From NCBI GenBank assembly GCA_030278955.1, contig JAOANR010000004.1, forward strand, positions 57,747,120 to 57,811,119: a stretch of 64,000 nt of DNA, written 5' to 3'. A program made the position numbers and the translations under genes. Numbering within the stretch: the first letter of the stretch is position 1; every line of letters starts with the position of its first letter. This document shows, one piece after another, positions 26,752-38,786 of the stretch. The notes beneath the pieces are model-generated. The model did no database searches, was not told the DNA's origin, and saw nothing but the letters and a program-made list of their open reading frames with translations. The DNA comes from Hygrophila difformis. Taxonomy: Eukaryota > Streptophyta > Magnoliopsida > Lamiales > Acanthaceae.

Positions 26752-27169
26752 TGAAATTTTGACATAAATTATGGTTTATTGTTAAGCAATACATTTGTGT
26801 ATTTTAATATTATGATTTATGAAATTAAAAATTGACTTGAATAAAATGGATTTGGTCCTACCAATTACCGAAAAAAATAAAAAATTGTCTTGTAAGTAAA
26901 TCCTTGATAAGATCCCCGATGGAGATCGGGGAAATTATGATACCCGATGGGGATCCCCGATAAGATCCCCGGTGGGAAACGGGCCGATTTTGGGGACTAA
27001 AAATACTAACGGTTTTGGGAATGGGGATGCTACTCCCAGCCCCAAAATCGGCTCATTGTCATTCCTAATTAAATTGTTCATTTAATTTTTTATTGTTCAT
27101 TCACTACATCGATAATAAACTCTCCATCATCATGACATTGTGATACCTATTTAGCATTCTATTTTGGGA

Positions 27170-28573
27170 TCATTGAATTGTTCTTTCCTTTGTGTTGTGA
27201 TACAGCCGCATCACTACTTCATACATCCTATAGAGGTAATTGTTGCCCACCGGGTTACAAACCCACCCCTTTCGCTTCTGGGAAATACTTATCTTGACCA
27301 AGCAAATAAAAGCGACCATGAAGTAAACTGAGAATGATCCAGTTAGAGCCCATGTGTCCGGGAATAGGACCAATATTGCCACCGTGTAGCTTATCGTCAA
27401 GGAAAACAATGAAAGGTAAAGCAGTGCGTTGCTCCAGTGAGTCGGGACAAGCATCACTATTAGTACCAGTGAGGTAGCTAATGCAATGGAATTAAAAAAT
27501 GCAAAGATCACAATCAGATGTCTCTGCAATGCTGTTTTTCCATGGCTGCCATCGATGAAACCAACTGGTGGGTTGAGTGCTGCTTGGCCTGTGGCGGTGG
27601 CGATCAGCACCGCCACCACAAGGATGGCATTCCTCCACTGGCCAGGCATGCCCAAGTCCAAATATGTCAATAATTTGAATGCCTTCTCATTGAGTGAGAT
27701 AGGTGAACTCAAATAATTGGCAACCGTAGGAATGTTGTGAATAGAAGTGGATGATGACTCACTTTTGGCCTTCTTCCTGTAAAGGATTTCCAAAACCTTT
27801 CTATTATCCACATTACTTGAATGTTCCATAGCCATATCCAAAGCAGTCAAACCTTTGAAATTCTTGTCATTCACCAATCCTTCTTTGTCTAGGAGCTCCA
27901 TTACCTAAGTACTTGTGAGGCATTTCCATTACTTTATTGGTTTTCAAAAAGTAATAGTACTTTCTTTATTAATTAAAAATACAATGAGAAAGCTAACCTT
28001 GGGTTGATTAGTATAAGCTGCCAAATGGAAAAGAGTATTGCCCTCCCAGTCTCTCCATCTTAGCACTTGTGTTCTGCCAGTCCTTTTCAACCACCCAAAC
28101 AAAACCCTAAATGCACCCAAATTCCCATTCTTCACGGCCACGTGGGCAGCGCTCTCCCCACGGATTGTCAGTGCTTCGATTGAATTAGGGCAATGGAGAA
28201 GAAACTCTGCCAATATATCAAATTGACCGTGCTCAGCAGCCCAGTGCAGTGGCGTGATCCCCTCTCTGCCCTGCACGCCAACAAGTAGAGGATCAATATT
28301 GATCAAGGCTGAGACCGTGTGGAAATGCCCGTTTTGCAATGCTAGATCTGTAGGGGTGAAGCCATCGAGGTTCAGCTTTCTCCCCAAGGAAGGCATCAAC
28401 CTTTGGATTTCAAGTGCTAGGGGGGTCCGCCCTTGGGTTGCAGCTGTGTGGAGCAGTGTGTCAGCAAACTGTTGCTTGTCAGAGTCGTGGAGAAAATTGG
28501 GGTTCTGCCTTATTAAGGAGTACAAGAGGGGGATCCCATCGTTCTCTTGAGAAATTTGTGGCAAACCTTTCAT
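27170..28573 (-). CDS. Ankyrin-repeat protein with PGG domain
   Basis: Membrane ankyrin protein of the plant ITN1/ACD6-like class, whose members act in defence and salt or ABA responses; the substrate or partner is unknown here. Exons 28573-27998 and 27904-27170 join in frame to 436 residues. Residues about 36-215 form five or six ankyrin repeats (for example DTLLHTAATQGRTPLALE, GITPLHWAAEHGQFDILAEF, GNTLFHLAAYTN). After a serine-rich linker, a PGG-type domain begins at QWRNAILVVAVLIATATGQA, continues with NPPVG and has four predicted membrane segments. The PGG tripeptide itself reads PVG. The ATG is the first in the open frame, and a TATAAATTG lies 100 bp upstream. The protein is rather short for the family, so an additional upstream exon is possible but not seen. 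Confidence 0.88.
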
Positions 28574-28672
28574 TTCTTGTAAGATGGAGTTATAAGGTCA
28601 AAGGAAATTAAGCTTTATTTTTGGTGAAGAGCTCAAGATGGAGATTGGAAAATGATCTGTTGAGTTGTCTTC

Positions 28673-28680
28673 AATTTATA
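28673..28680 (-). promoter_or_regulatory. Putative TATA box of the ankyrin-PGG gene
   Basis: TATAAATT on the minus strand, about 100 bp before the ATG at 28573. Confidence 0.45.
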
Positions 28681-28700
28681 CATACACATACTCTATACAT

Positions 28701-28857
28701 TTGGCCACTATTAATGGTCAACATTCCATGTTGGATTGGGCCCGGGCAAAGATGAACATTCAACCAAGGTTTGCTCAGTTTGGCCACTACTAATGGTCAA
28801 CATTCCATGTTGGATGGGGCCGGGCAAAGATGAACATTCAACCAAGGTTTGCTCAGT
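28701..28857 (-). repeat. 79-bp tandem duplication in the ankyrin-gene promoter
   Basis: Two near-identical units (28701-28779 and 28780-28857). Each carries on the gene strand one TTGACC W-box core (positions 28721-28716 and 28800-28795), 40 and 119 bp upstream of the putative TATA box. Confidence 0.85.
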
Positions 28858-28875
28858 TGTAACTATCAATAAATA

Positions 28876-28897
28876 TTAGTACTATCCCCGCCCAGTG
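28876..28897 (-). mobile_element. Possible Helitron 3' terminus
   Basis: On the minus strand a GC hairpin (CCACTGGGCGGGG region) is followed by ATAGTACTAA then T, which satisfies the CTRR-T rule. It resembles the 3' end at 16264-16289. No matching 5' end was found, so this is tentative. Confidence 0.35.
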
Positions 28898-29526
28898 GGT
28901 GGGAATGTCGTGACGATAGACAATAATTAGAGCCTCTGCTCGATATATTGAAAAACGTTCATAATATATATTCACACATCTATTTGTTGAACAACAAACC
29001 CTTCGTAACAATAAAATAATTGATCTATAAATGGACTAAAAACTAAGACGAAGTATAAATATAATTTAATATATATAATAACTAAACAATCTAATTTATC
29101 ACATACATATATTAGTATTATATATTGAGTATATTTGATTAAATTATATCTTAAATAAAATAGTTTTAACATTCTTATTATCTTTATAAATTGACCCTAA
29201 TAAAAAATCATATATTTAAATATTCTATTATATAAAAAATTAAAATTATTTAATTAATATTGTAAAAAATATTTTTTCTAATTATTATATCGATTTATCA
29301 TTCTCATATGAAGTATACAGTAAATTAAGATATAAGTTAATATCACTTAAACTTGAAATATTATAATTAATATAGTATAAAAGTTAAAAATTTTACATTA
29401 TTTGAAATAAACATATTATATATTGAAATAGAAAAATAAAATTAATATGAATATAATAAAAAATTAATGTTGAACCCATTAAATCCAACACTATTCATAC
29501 CATCAATAACATTTATATATTGGGTC

Positions 29527-29641
29527 TGTTTGGGAGCCGGCATATTTAGGAGCATATAGCGAATTCAATCAGCATATTCTCTCACAGTTCTCTCTCCGAA
29601 TCTGCTATCTGCTAGCGGATCCGCTGACTTCCAAACATCCC
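29527..29641. mobile_element. Short MITE, about 115-120 bp (copy 1)
   Basis: Ends GTTTGGGAGC and CTTCCAAAC are inverted repeats. The interior is shared with 41848-41958, including the motif TCTGCTATCTGCTAGCG. The target-site duplication is not clear. Confidence 0.6.
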
Positions 29642-30109
29642 CATTATAGATTTGGCCAACTGTCCCGGTAGTTATAAGCAATTTGAACCCCAAGATCAGG
29701 CACAACAAATTAAGTGTCATCAAGGGCTGAAAATACAATTACAAATCATTCACTTTTCTAGACAAATAAAACAAACATCGCTCTGCATAAATGGATTGTG
29801 AATGAGAGATTTAAGGATTTAAAGAATCATCTAAAAAGAACATGAACATACAGGACCCTAAATTCCGACTAATAGAAAGGGAATCCCACACATTAGATCT
29901 ACTTCAAATTAAAGGCATACAGTCATATTCATAATCTACAGAAAGTACTGAATGCATTAGTTAGCCAACAACAACTACTAAATATGCAAACGCCATCCAT
30001 ACAGGCGAGACACACACATACACGGCCAATTTGACATGTCCCAGCACATTTATTTTATCATCAATAGAAACTACTGTACAGAAGTGCCCAGGCACAGGCA
30101 TAACACTGC

Positions 30110-32802
30110 CTACTTGCGGCCAAGCCTCACCAGGTGCTGCTGATGCTTGGCTGCTGCAGCCTTGTCGGCAGCTTCACGCTTCAGGGCCCGCTTGGCACGC
30201 CGGCCGACAACTTCTTTGGACGCAGTTTCATTCTTGTGCTGACGGGATGGGCCGGCTGAGCTGCCTGAATCCTGGATGAAGGGGCGAATAGGCCTTGCTT
30301 CTTGCCTCCCAGCTCTAACATATCCGTTGTCTCCCCACCTTCGGTTGCCAATGCGGAGATTTGAGGACCTACCTAAATAAACCTCGTCGAGATCCTCTTC
30401 CTCATCATCATAATAGTAATCTTCTAATTCATCTGAGACGGCTGCAGCCGCTGCCTCCTCTCTCTCCAGTTCGACCAAAGGTTTGAACCATAAAGCTCTT
30501 AGGAGAAGGCAAACACTTTCCTCGAACATGTAATCTTGGATGCTGTTTCATATAGGCAAAAGGGCAATGTTTTGTAAGATACAATACAGAAATCAAAACA
30601 GGGTTAAAATGGATGGTCAAATTCTCTAAGCATCTGTCGTTATTTTTACTGTTGACATTATTTTCAAAACGTACAAGTCATCTAGTGAAGGACAAATGTG
30701 AGGAGCAGGGGAGGTCATGTTTGATAAAAATAAAATCAAACTTAGAACTCACAAGTCCATCTCATGTATTAAAATATATCTTAAAACTTCAGAATCAAAC
30801 TATAAACCACAAAAGATCAGAAAATCATTCCAATCCACAAATCCTAACCCACCTACTAAACAGATATGGACAAAACAAAAAAAAAGGACATGGGAACTAG
30901 AATACCTTCCATCCAGTCCACGATGAATATTCAGGAACTCAAATGGGCATTTACACTGAGGGCATGTTGGCTCCTTTTTGCAGGACGCCCATCGCAAGAT
31001 GCAATTTACGCTGAACAAAACATAAAGAAACTTAGGAATAGGTTGCAGATAAGCCAAAGACTATCAAAAGAAGATTTGTTTGAATTGAACCAGCTTCCAC
31101 GTTTCACCAATCAAGCACACAATGAAACCATGGAATAGGCCAACAAAATCAAAGGAGTATGTTAAGCCCAATAAGTCACAAATAAGCACAAGTTCAACAG
31201 CTAGAGCATTTATATTCCTCACTATACCCAATCTGCAGCCACATTTGCTTTCCAGTTTTCATCTTTTCTTGAAATTACCAACTTTGTTATCAGTTCCTGT
31301 ATATAACTGATAAGTGATACTCAGAGTCAAAATCATTTGATTGTCGGTATATGTTCCAGGAAGAAAATTATATTCATTAAAAATAGTAAAAAGAAAAGGC
31401 AAATATCACAATCGGTCATAACTACAAATTGTACTGGACATCAAAAACTTAACAGAAAGTATCATAGATGCCATTTCATTACCACAGCAAAAGACTAGAA
31501 AGAGTCCCCAACCAACAAATTATGGACGGAGATGGCAAAATGCAGGAAAGAATAAAGCAAATAAAGAACATACATATCGCCCCAAGTACCAATTAATTAT
31601 ACTAAGCAAGGAGACATGGTAAATTTGACCATATCTGAATGGAAACGAATTCTAGAAGAAATTTCCACAGAACAACTAATTTGTTCGGTTGTTCCACATC
31701 CTATCTAAATACATTCATATCAATGTTTTAGAACACTCAAGAAGTAATTCTACATAATCGTATAGACGAGCAAATGGATTCCTAAGGAATACAAACAGAT
31801 GGAGACATATCAGACCAATTTCGCTCAACTAATTTCCATCCAAGTCAATGTTCTTTCTTTGATTCCACAGTTCTTTCTTTGATTCCACAATAATGTCGGC
31901 ATGAAATATTTCTTTTCAAAGGTAATCAATGAGCAAATTTCGAATAACCAAACCAAACATAAGATGAGAACATCCAAAGGAATTTCCATGCCTCAATTAA
32001 ATTATATTACATTCACATTATGAATCAGATTATGCAACTCTTGAGCACAGAACTTAATCTATGCAAACAGTACTAGTATGCAAAGAGAAAATTGAGACAA
32101 ACCAGTATGCGTGCTCGCAACCTTTCACAAGTGCTGTCTCTTGAAGGGCTATCTTATTTAAACATATCGCACAGACCCCATGATGGCTACCAATATTAAC
32201 ACTAGTGTCACACCCCTCTTGGTTGAATTCCTCCACTACTGCTGTACACTTTTCCTTCATATCAGTCTGAAAACCAAAAATAAAACCACATAATTCACCA
32301 CAATTTCAGATTGCAAAATAAACCAACACAAAAGATCCCACAGTATAACAATCATGAGAATATATATGGGATTAAAGAGTCGAAAACCTACAAACAAAAA
32401 TCTCAAAATCGACAATCAAGAATTCCGAAGTCCTCACATAAATGTTCTAGCAAAAAATGATCCCCCGGGCCCAAGTTCTCACCCATTTTCCACCTAGGAT
32501 TTCATCCAATTAAAATATTCAAATGAAATTGGCATCAAAACTTAGAACAAAACCTATATTCTACTCATTCCAAAATTCAACGAAACCACAGATCCCGTCA
32601 AATCAAATGATCCAGAACAGTATCCCCAAATAAACAAAGCAAGATTATATCTCATTCCAAAACAACAACGAAAGAAGATGACAACTGAACCAACATGTCA
32701 AAAGTAAACAAATGATCAAGGAGTGCAAACCTGATCTTCAATCACCAGATCCTGAAGACCCTCGGTGAGCTGCAGACCAACGATTTCTACGGCCCCAGAC
32801 AT
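30110..32802 (-). CDS. RING-finger protein, putative E3 ubiquitin ligase
   Basis: Predicted RING-type ubiquitin ligase; the target is unknown. Exons on the minus strand: 32802-32731, 32266-32103, 31010-30906 and 30542-30110. They join in frame to 257 residues. The C3HC4 ligands are split over exons 2 and 3: CAIC (residues 56-59), C74, H76, C79, C82 and CPQC (95-98). After the RING come IQDYMFEESVCLLLRALWF, an alanine and acidic stretch with a run of tyrosines (EDYYYDDEEEDLDEVY), the block NLRIGNRRWGDNGYVRAGRQ and a basic lysine-rich tail that may direct it to the nucleus. I recognise the layout as a conserved uncharacterised plant family but not a named gene. Intron 2 (31011-32102) holds no element I recognise. 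It does carry a 20-bp tandem repeat at about 31850-31889. Confidence 0.88.
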
Positions 32803-33574
32803 GGCGATTTTTCCTTGTATTTTGTACAGCCAAAAAAAACTAAAATCTAGACCCTAATAATATTTACAGATGCCCGTAGATAAAAAGAACAGGCCAATAA
32901 ATCAATAAACCCAAAGGAAATGAGAAAATGGGGGGGAAAAACGAAGAAATGAGGAGAAAGGGCGGGTAGATTCTGGAGGATAATTCCGATTCCACCAAGG
33001 GAATAGAAAAAGGAAGCGATAATAGGGCTGTGGGGGCAAAACTGCAAAGAGGGCAGAAGCCGAAGGGGAAAATATAAATAACGCCGGGCTAATTAGCGAA
33101 GTCGTGGCTGTCGTTGATCGAGAAGCATCGCACGGTGTTGTACGTTCTCCTTTCGGTGTTGTACCTTCTGATATGTTTTTTTGCTCGTTTTGATTTTAGT
33201 TTTTTGCCAGAAAATTAGTTGTGGCGGTGAAACGTGATTCGAAGCACATGCTTGGAAGAAAAGGCATCAATAATACAGATAAGGAATATGCATCAGTATA
33301 TAGTTGGAAAATAATATTTTGCATTTTGCTGACTTTTTATATTGTAGTATATTTATTTATAGAATTATTATGGATTTTTTTTTATGTTTTTTTTTTTGCT
33401 GACTTCTGAAATTATTTTATTATAATATTTTTTAGTGAAAACCAGTAGCCTCAGGCTTCATACTCAAAGACTAATCCCTCAGGATCGGATGGGCATTGAA
33501 GGGTGCCAGAACCCTATACCACTCAGGTCAACTGCGTTTGGTAATTTTAATTTTAAAAATTGAAATTATTAAAA
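32803..33574. other. RING gene leader and upstream flank
   Basis: A purine-rich leader on the minus strand runs to about 33080. The rest is AT-rich, with a tRNA-derived SINE-like remnant at about 33440-33545 (complement TTGACCTGAGTGGTATAGGG, an A-box-like start). No gene seen. Confidence 0.5.
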
Positions 33575-33656
33575 CTAGTAAGTAACCCGTCGAGACTCGA
33601 CGGACATAACTATATATTTTATATAATATATACTTATATTATACTTCATAAAGTAA

Positions 33657-33921
33657 TACTCCCTCCGTCCCACTACACTTGTCCTGTTTGACTTTTTTAC
33701 ACTGTTCATTGTTCAGCTTTGACTCAATTTAATTGCAAGTATATATTTAGCAAAAAATAGTCGAGATGGGTCTTGTTAGAATCGTATAATCACGTAGTTT
33801 TATAATATATATTTTGTATAATTTTTCATTGTGTATATTTTGAGATATTAACAGATAAAAAAGTGCATTGGATTGTGTGCAAAAGTGAAACAGGACAAGT
33901 TAAATGGGACGGAGGGAGTAA
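33657..33921. mobile_element. Stowaway-like MITE
   Basis: The termini are TACTCCCTCCGTCCCA and TGGGACGGAGGGAGTA. It is 264 bp with TA flanks. Confidence 0.9.
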
Positions 33922-35591
33922 TAAATTGTATTTTGAGTAATGAAAAATGTATAATGATTTTTTTATATATTCAAAAGAGAATGAATATGATAATATAATT
34001 TAATAATTTTTAAAACAAACAAAAAAAAGTATATTATACCGTATTCTTTAGCTTATATGGCTAGTCCAGTACAAACCTAACAGATCAATAAAAATAATTA
34101 TTAAAATAATATTTTTATTTAATTTGAAATTTAAATTAAGTTAAAATAAAATTTAAAAATAAGTATTAAATATTATATGAAAAATTTCATCACAATTTGC
34201 TGAAAATTTCATTGGTGCAAATCTTATTGATAGGGGCTAGTATAACACTATTTTTAAAAATATCTTAATTTGAAGTGGTGCAGTTTATATTTGTATATAT
34301 ACTTTAAAAAATTATCGCTACAGGATCACCCGTAGAGTTTATAAGAATATCATCTGAAAATGTCGCATTTAATTGTACATCTCCAAAATTAATACCAGCT
34401 TTACCATCACCTACATCTACTATCAATTTTGCAAATTTTCCATCATATATAAATTTCATTGTAAACAACATTTCTTGTGGGGTACTTGAGTTAATCATTC
34501 TTAATTGCATATTAATACTTTTAGTCACATCTTGTTAGTGACACGAAATATTGCAACATAATTGTTCATGGCTAAAAACTGGTTTTTGAAGATAAAATCC
34601 GGCATTCTTTAAAGATTGATATTGACTTTTGTTTATAATCATAGCAAAACAAACTGTGAGCGAGAATTTTCTCATCTCAAATTGAATAAAAAATTTGGTT
34701 AAATCAAATAGGCTCATAATCATTGTACCAATCGAGAATTTCTACTTTCATGGTTTTCCGAAAATTAGTTTAACCTCAACTTTCTAGTTCTGCATCTTGG
34801 TTACCGTCAACCTACTTCCATTACATAATTAATTTGATGAATATATATTCCTAAGAAGCATAACTATACAACCCTAATTCAACTATATTTTTTGATTCGG
34901 TAATCCAGAACAATGGATCGTGTTTAGATATTCCAGTGAAAATAATTCGCTGGCACTATCTATTTTTCATCCTTTTGACAAATATTATTAGAACTGATAT
35001 ATATATATGTATATATATATACATATTTTCATTTACAGACATATGTTCCATATATGATGTAGTTATTGATCATATCAATATGCTCATTGGTAGGGGTTAA
35101 TATATAGTAAAAATATTTAGATTTGAAGTGTTTGCAGTTTATATTTGTATAAATACTCTCAACAATTGCCGCTATAAAATCTCTCGTAGAGTTTATAAAA
35201 TTATTATCTGGAAATGTCGCATCTAATTGTACATCTTCAAGATTAATATCAGCTTTACCAATTACCATCACCTAAGTGAAGTATTCATTGTGCAAATTTT
35301 TGCCATATATATATATATTTCATTATAAATAACATTTCTTATAGTATCTTAAGTTAATCCATCTTAATTATACATTAATACTTCGAGTCCGCTCTTTCCA
35401 ATGACACGAGATATTGCATCACTGACATGGGTAAAAACAGATTTTTGAAGATAGAGTCCCACATTCTTTAAAGGTTGACATTCTACCAATCGAATGGTTG
35501 ACATTTACTTTTTTTAATAGTCACATTAAACAAATTGCAAGTGAAATTTTTTCCTCTGAAATCGAATGGAGAATTTGGTTAATTCAGACGA

Positions 35592-37594
35592 GACTACAAG
35601 AAAAAGTCAATATAGCTACCGAAATTAGCGACCGAATAAACGCGGTCGATGTTAGCAACTGAAATTGCGACCGAAAATGACGGTCGCTGATGTTAACGAC
35701 CGATTTAGCGACCGAACTTTTTCTGTCGCAATTTCGCAACCGAAATTGCGACCGATGCGGTTTGGTGGCTAACTGGCGACCGAATTAACGACCAATATAA
35801 AAAATGGTCTCTGTTAGCGACCGCATTAGCGACCGCAAATGTCGGTCGCTAATTTTTTTCAATTTTTTTAAATTTTTAAACTTTTTATTATGGTTAGCGA
35901 CCGACATAGCGACCGGAAAATTCGGTCGCTAAGCTATTTATAATTCTTTTATACTTAACTTATTTTAAATTAATTTAATAATATTCTCTTTAAATTTATT
36001 AATTTATTTTATTATTTATACATTTATTTTAAGTTTTACTTTGAATTTATTTATAACATATTATACAATAATAATATTATTAATATAAATATTTTTTATT
36101 TTTCTGTTATGTTTTAATTTGAATATTATTTTTATTTTTAAAGAATTTATTGAATTTATTATTTATCTACTTATTGATTTTACTTATTTCTTTAATACTT
36201 TATTCTATTTAATTTTTTTTAGTAATTTACTATTTTATTTAATTCCTTTATTTTTATTAATTAATTATATTATATATTTTATTCTATTTTTAAACTTAAT
36301 TATTGAATTTAATTATTGAATTAATAAATTATTATATATTTTATTCTATTTTTAAACTTAATTATTCAAATAATTATTAATTAATTTAATTAATAAATAA
36401 TTATTGAATTATTTTAATAAATAATTTATTGAATTTAATTATTTAAATATTTTATTCTATTTAAGAAGTTAATAAATAATTAATTTAATAATTTTACTAT
36501 TTTATTTAATTCCTTTATTCTATATTTTAAGTTATTTATTTTTGAATTTAATTAATATTTTAGTTTTTATTTTAGTATTTTATTAAATAATTTTACTTTT
36601 TATTTTATTTTACTCCCCCGTCCCATTAAAAGTGTCCCATTTTGAGTTTTGACACTGTTCATTGTTAATTCTGGCTCAATTTTATTGTATTGATACAAGA
36701 AGAGAAAAATAGTCAAGTGTGGTCTTATTGGAATCATCTAATCGTATAGTTTAAACTATACATTTTATATAATTTTTACTTATACCGATTTTGAGATATA
36801 AAGCGTTTAACAATTGCATTGGATTTTGTGCAGAAGAGAAAGTGATCACTTTTAATGGGACGGAGGGAGTATTTAATAATTTTAGTTTTTTATTTTTATT
36901 TAATGATTCAAGTTTTATTTTATTTTATTTAATAATTTTAGTTTTTATTTTATTTTATTTAATAATTTTCGTTTTTATTTTATTTTTAAGTTATGACTTT
37001 ATAAATTTATAGATATATATTATATATAACACATTCCATATAATGACATGAAACTTGATGTATCCCAGTGGTACACGCGCATGGTTGGAATCTTCAGAAT
37101 CTCTAGGGGATTATTATATATGACACATGGCGGGCTATTAATGGTTGTGTAAGGGCTAGCCAAGGTGGTTATGAGTGAGGCTGGCGATGAGGAGGTGCTG
37201 TGTTCGAGCTCGGTTGAGTTCAAATTTTCTTAATTTTTGGAGTTTTTTAGCTACCGAAATTTTCGGTCGCTAATTCGGTCGCTAAAATTAGCAACCGCAC
37301 TTTTCGGTCACTAATGCGGTCGCAAAAATTAAAAATCATAAAAATAAAAGAAATTGAGATCTTTTTAGCAACCGAATATGTTGGTCGCCAATTCGGTAGC
37401 TAAGTTCCGCGACCGAAATTTTCGGTCGCTAAAGTCGGTCCGAATTTTTTCCCGGTCGCTGGAAATTTACTAACGGACCTTTTAGCGACCGGCGTCTTGC
37501 GGTCGTTAAGACGGTCGCTAAGCCGAATTAGCGACCCGTGTTTCCTTTTAGCGACCGAATTTGACGGTCGCTAAACCGTTTTTTTCTTATAGTG
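35592..37594. mobile_element. Non-autonomous CACTA (En/Spm) element inserted in the helicase pseudogene
   Basis: The ends read GACTACAAGAAAAAG (CACTA with its first base changed) and CTTATAGTG. Both subterminal regions (35620-35930 and 37240-37590) are packed with AGCGACCGAA / TTCGGTCGCT repeats in both orientations, as in En/Spm subterminal repeats. The middle is very AT-rich, non-coding and holds a MITE. The flanks (GAG / GGG) allow a 3-bp duplication with one mismatch. The related uninterrupted copy at about 34700 shows the empty site. Confidence 0.85.
36611..36871. mobile_element. Stowaway-like MITE inside the CACTA element
   Basis: The termini are TACTCCCCCGTCCCATTAAAAGTG and CACTTTTAATGGGACGGAGGGAGTA. 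It is 260 bp. Confidence 0.9.
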
Positions 37595-38227
37595 GGGCTC
37601 ATTATCATTCTACCAATCAAGAATTTTCATCTCAAATATTGAGTTTTGTTTTAATGAGAAGAGAGGTTAAATAATTTTATAGGGTAAGTTTTTTGCAGGT
37701 ATAATTCTCGTCACAATCTAGTGGAATACCAAATCTAGAATGTGCAGTCCTACCTCTTGGAATGAGTAAGGTTACTATTCCATTGAATGTTATAGGCAAC
37801 ACAATATCACATCTACCATGAAGGGCTAAACTTAATGTTTTCTAGATAAATTATCGATAAATGTTTTGTCTATTCCACCACGTAAAGAAAAATAATCAAC
37901 ACCCATCACTATCAACTACATACATTATTTTATTATAAATATTTTTATGCTCATCAATCAACAAAAGTAATAACTTAGCATTATCCGCTTTCTTTTCTTC
38001 CTTATTATAATATGTCTCTTCTAGTATCAATAGATTATTTGTTTCAGACGTTTAAATTTCATTTAGTACCGGCATTCCAGAGATAATTTTCAAACTTATA
38101 GAATTTGCAGCAATTAGTCTTTCAAATGAACTTACTTTGATCTTTCACAATCACCATTTTCTAATAAAGCTACATTTATATTTATTTTTTCGTCAATTAC
38201 AAATTTATTAAAATATAAATTAATATA

Positions 38228-38512
38228 TTACTTCATCCGTTTTTTAAGAGTTACACTTTCACTTTTTGGAGTTTGGAAATAAGTGTTACATTACCATATT
38301 TGAAATATTTTGAAGGTTAATAATTTTTACTAATTATACTTAAATTATTAATTTTTTATATTTATTAAAATAAAACTCACAAGGAATAAAGTCAAATGTG
38401 ACTTATTTTATTTATTTAATTATTGTAATTCTTCAACTTAATCAATTTTATTAACTTATCTTAAATCATGTGTCATTTCCTAGTGTTACACTTATTATAA
38501 AATGGAGGGAGT
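38228..38512. mobile_element. Stowaway-like MITE (second subtype)
   Basis: The termini are TACTTCATCCGTTTTTTAAGAG and the imperfectly complementary TTATAAAATGGAGGGAGTA. Its interior differs from the main family. Confidence 0.7.
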
Positions 38513-38525
38513 ATTTATTGAAAAA

Positions 38526-38786
38526 TACTCCATCCGTCGCACTCAAAGTGTCTTATTTTGACTTTTAACACTGTTTATTAATCAATTTTGACTTAATGTT
38601 ATCGTAATTATATACGAAAAATATAGTCAAGTTCGGTCTTATTAGATTTGTCTAATCATGTAGTTTTAGAATATATATTTTACATAATTTTTACTTATAT
38701 ACATTTTAAAATATTAAGTGTTAAACAAATGTATTGGACGACGTGTCTAAAAGTTTGGAGGCAGAAATAATGGGACAGATGGAGTA
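38526..38786. mobile_element. Stowaway-like MITE
   Basis: The termini are TACTCCATCCGTCGCACTCA and ATGGGACAGATGGAGTA. It is 260 bp and sits 13 bp from the previous MITE. Confidence 0.85.

Larger units (their letters stand above)
25990..27067. mobile_element. Non-autonomous hAT-type element with G-rich subterminal regions
   Basis: The termini are TAGGGATGACAA and, inverted, TAGGAATGACAA. It is flanked by an exact 8-bp duplication, ATTAAATT (25982-25989 and 27068-27075). The element is 1078 bp and non-coding. Both ends carry runs of GGGGATGGGG / CCCCGATGGGGATCCCC (about 26040-26160 and 26910-27055). The AT-rich middle has received a SINE and a MITE. Confidence 0.85.
28858..30109. other. Intergenic AT-rich region with element fragments
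   Basis: No gene seen. It contains a possible minus-strand Helitron 3' end at about 28876 (hairpin CCCACCCACTGGGCGGG before CTAA), long AT-rich sequence, and a 120-bp MITE at 29527. The end (about 29650-30109) is probably the 3' UTR and downstream flank of the RING gene. Confidence 0.5.
34304..38160 (-). pseudogene. Helitron PIF1-like helicase pseudogene, fragmented
   Basis: Conceptual minus-strand translation, read in pieces with stops and frame changes, gives Helitron-helicase motifs in the correct order. First come ILEETYYNKEEKK and LLIDEHKNIYNKIMYVVDSD, with a decayed Walker A (GGIDKTF) near 37880. Then follows GRTAHSRFGIPLDCDE at about 37707-37755. After a 2-kb CACTA insertion, DVQLDATFPDNNFINSTRD plus AAIVESIYTN and ILTPTNEHIDMINNY appear at about 35029-35270. 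A second copy of that part lies at 34304-34528 (IVDVGDGKAGINFGDVQLN). The downstream half is therefore duplicated. It is not functional. Confidence 0.75.

Noticed and set aside
36119..37012. Small isoleucine/phenylalanine-rich frames
   Set aside because: They lie in the AT-rich middle of the CACTA element and a MITE, with no protein-like composition.
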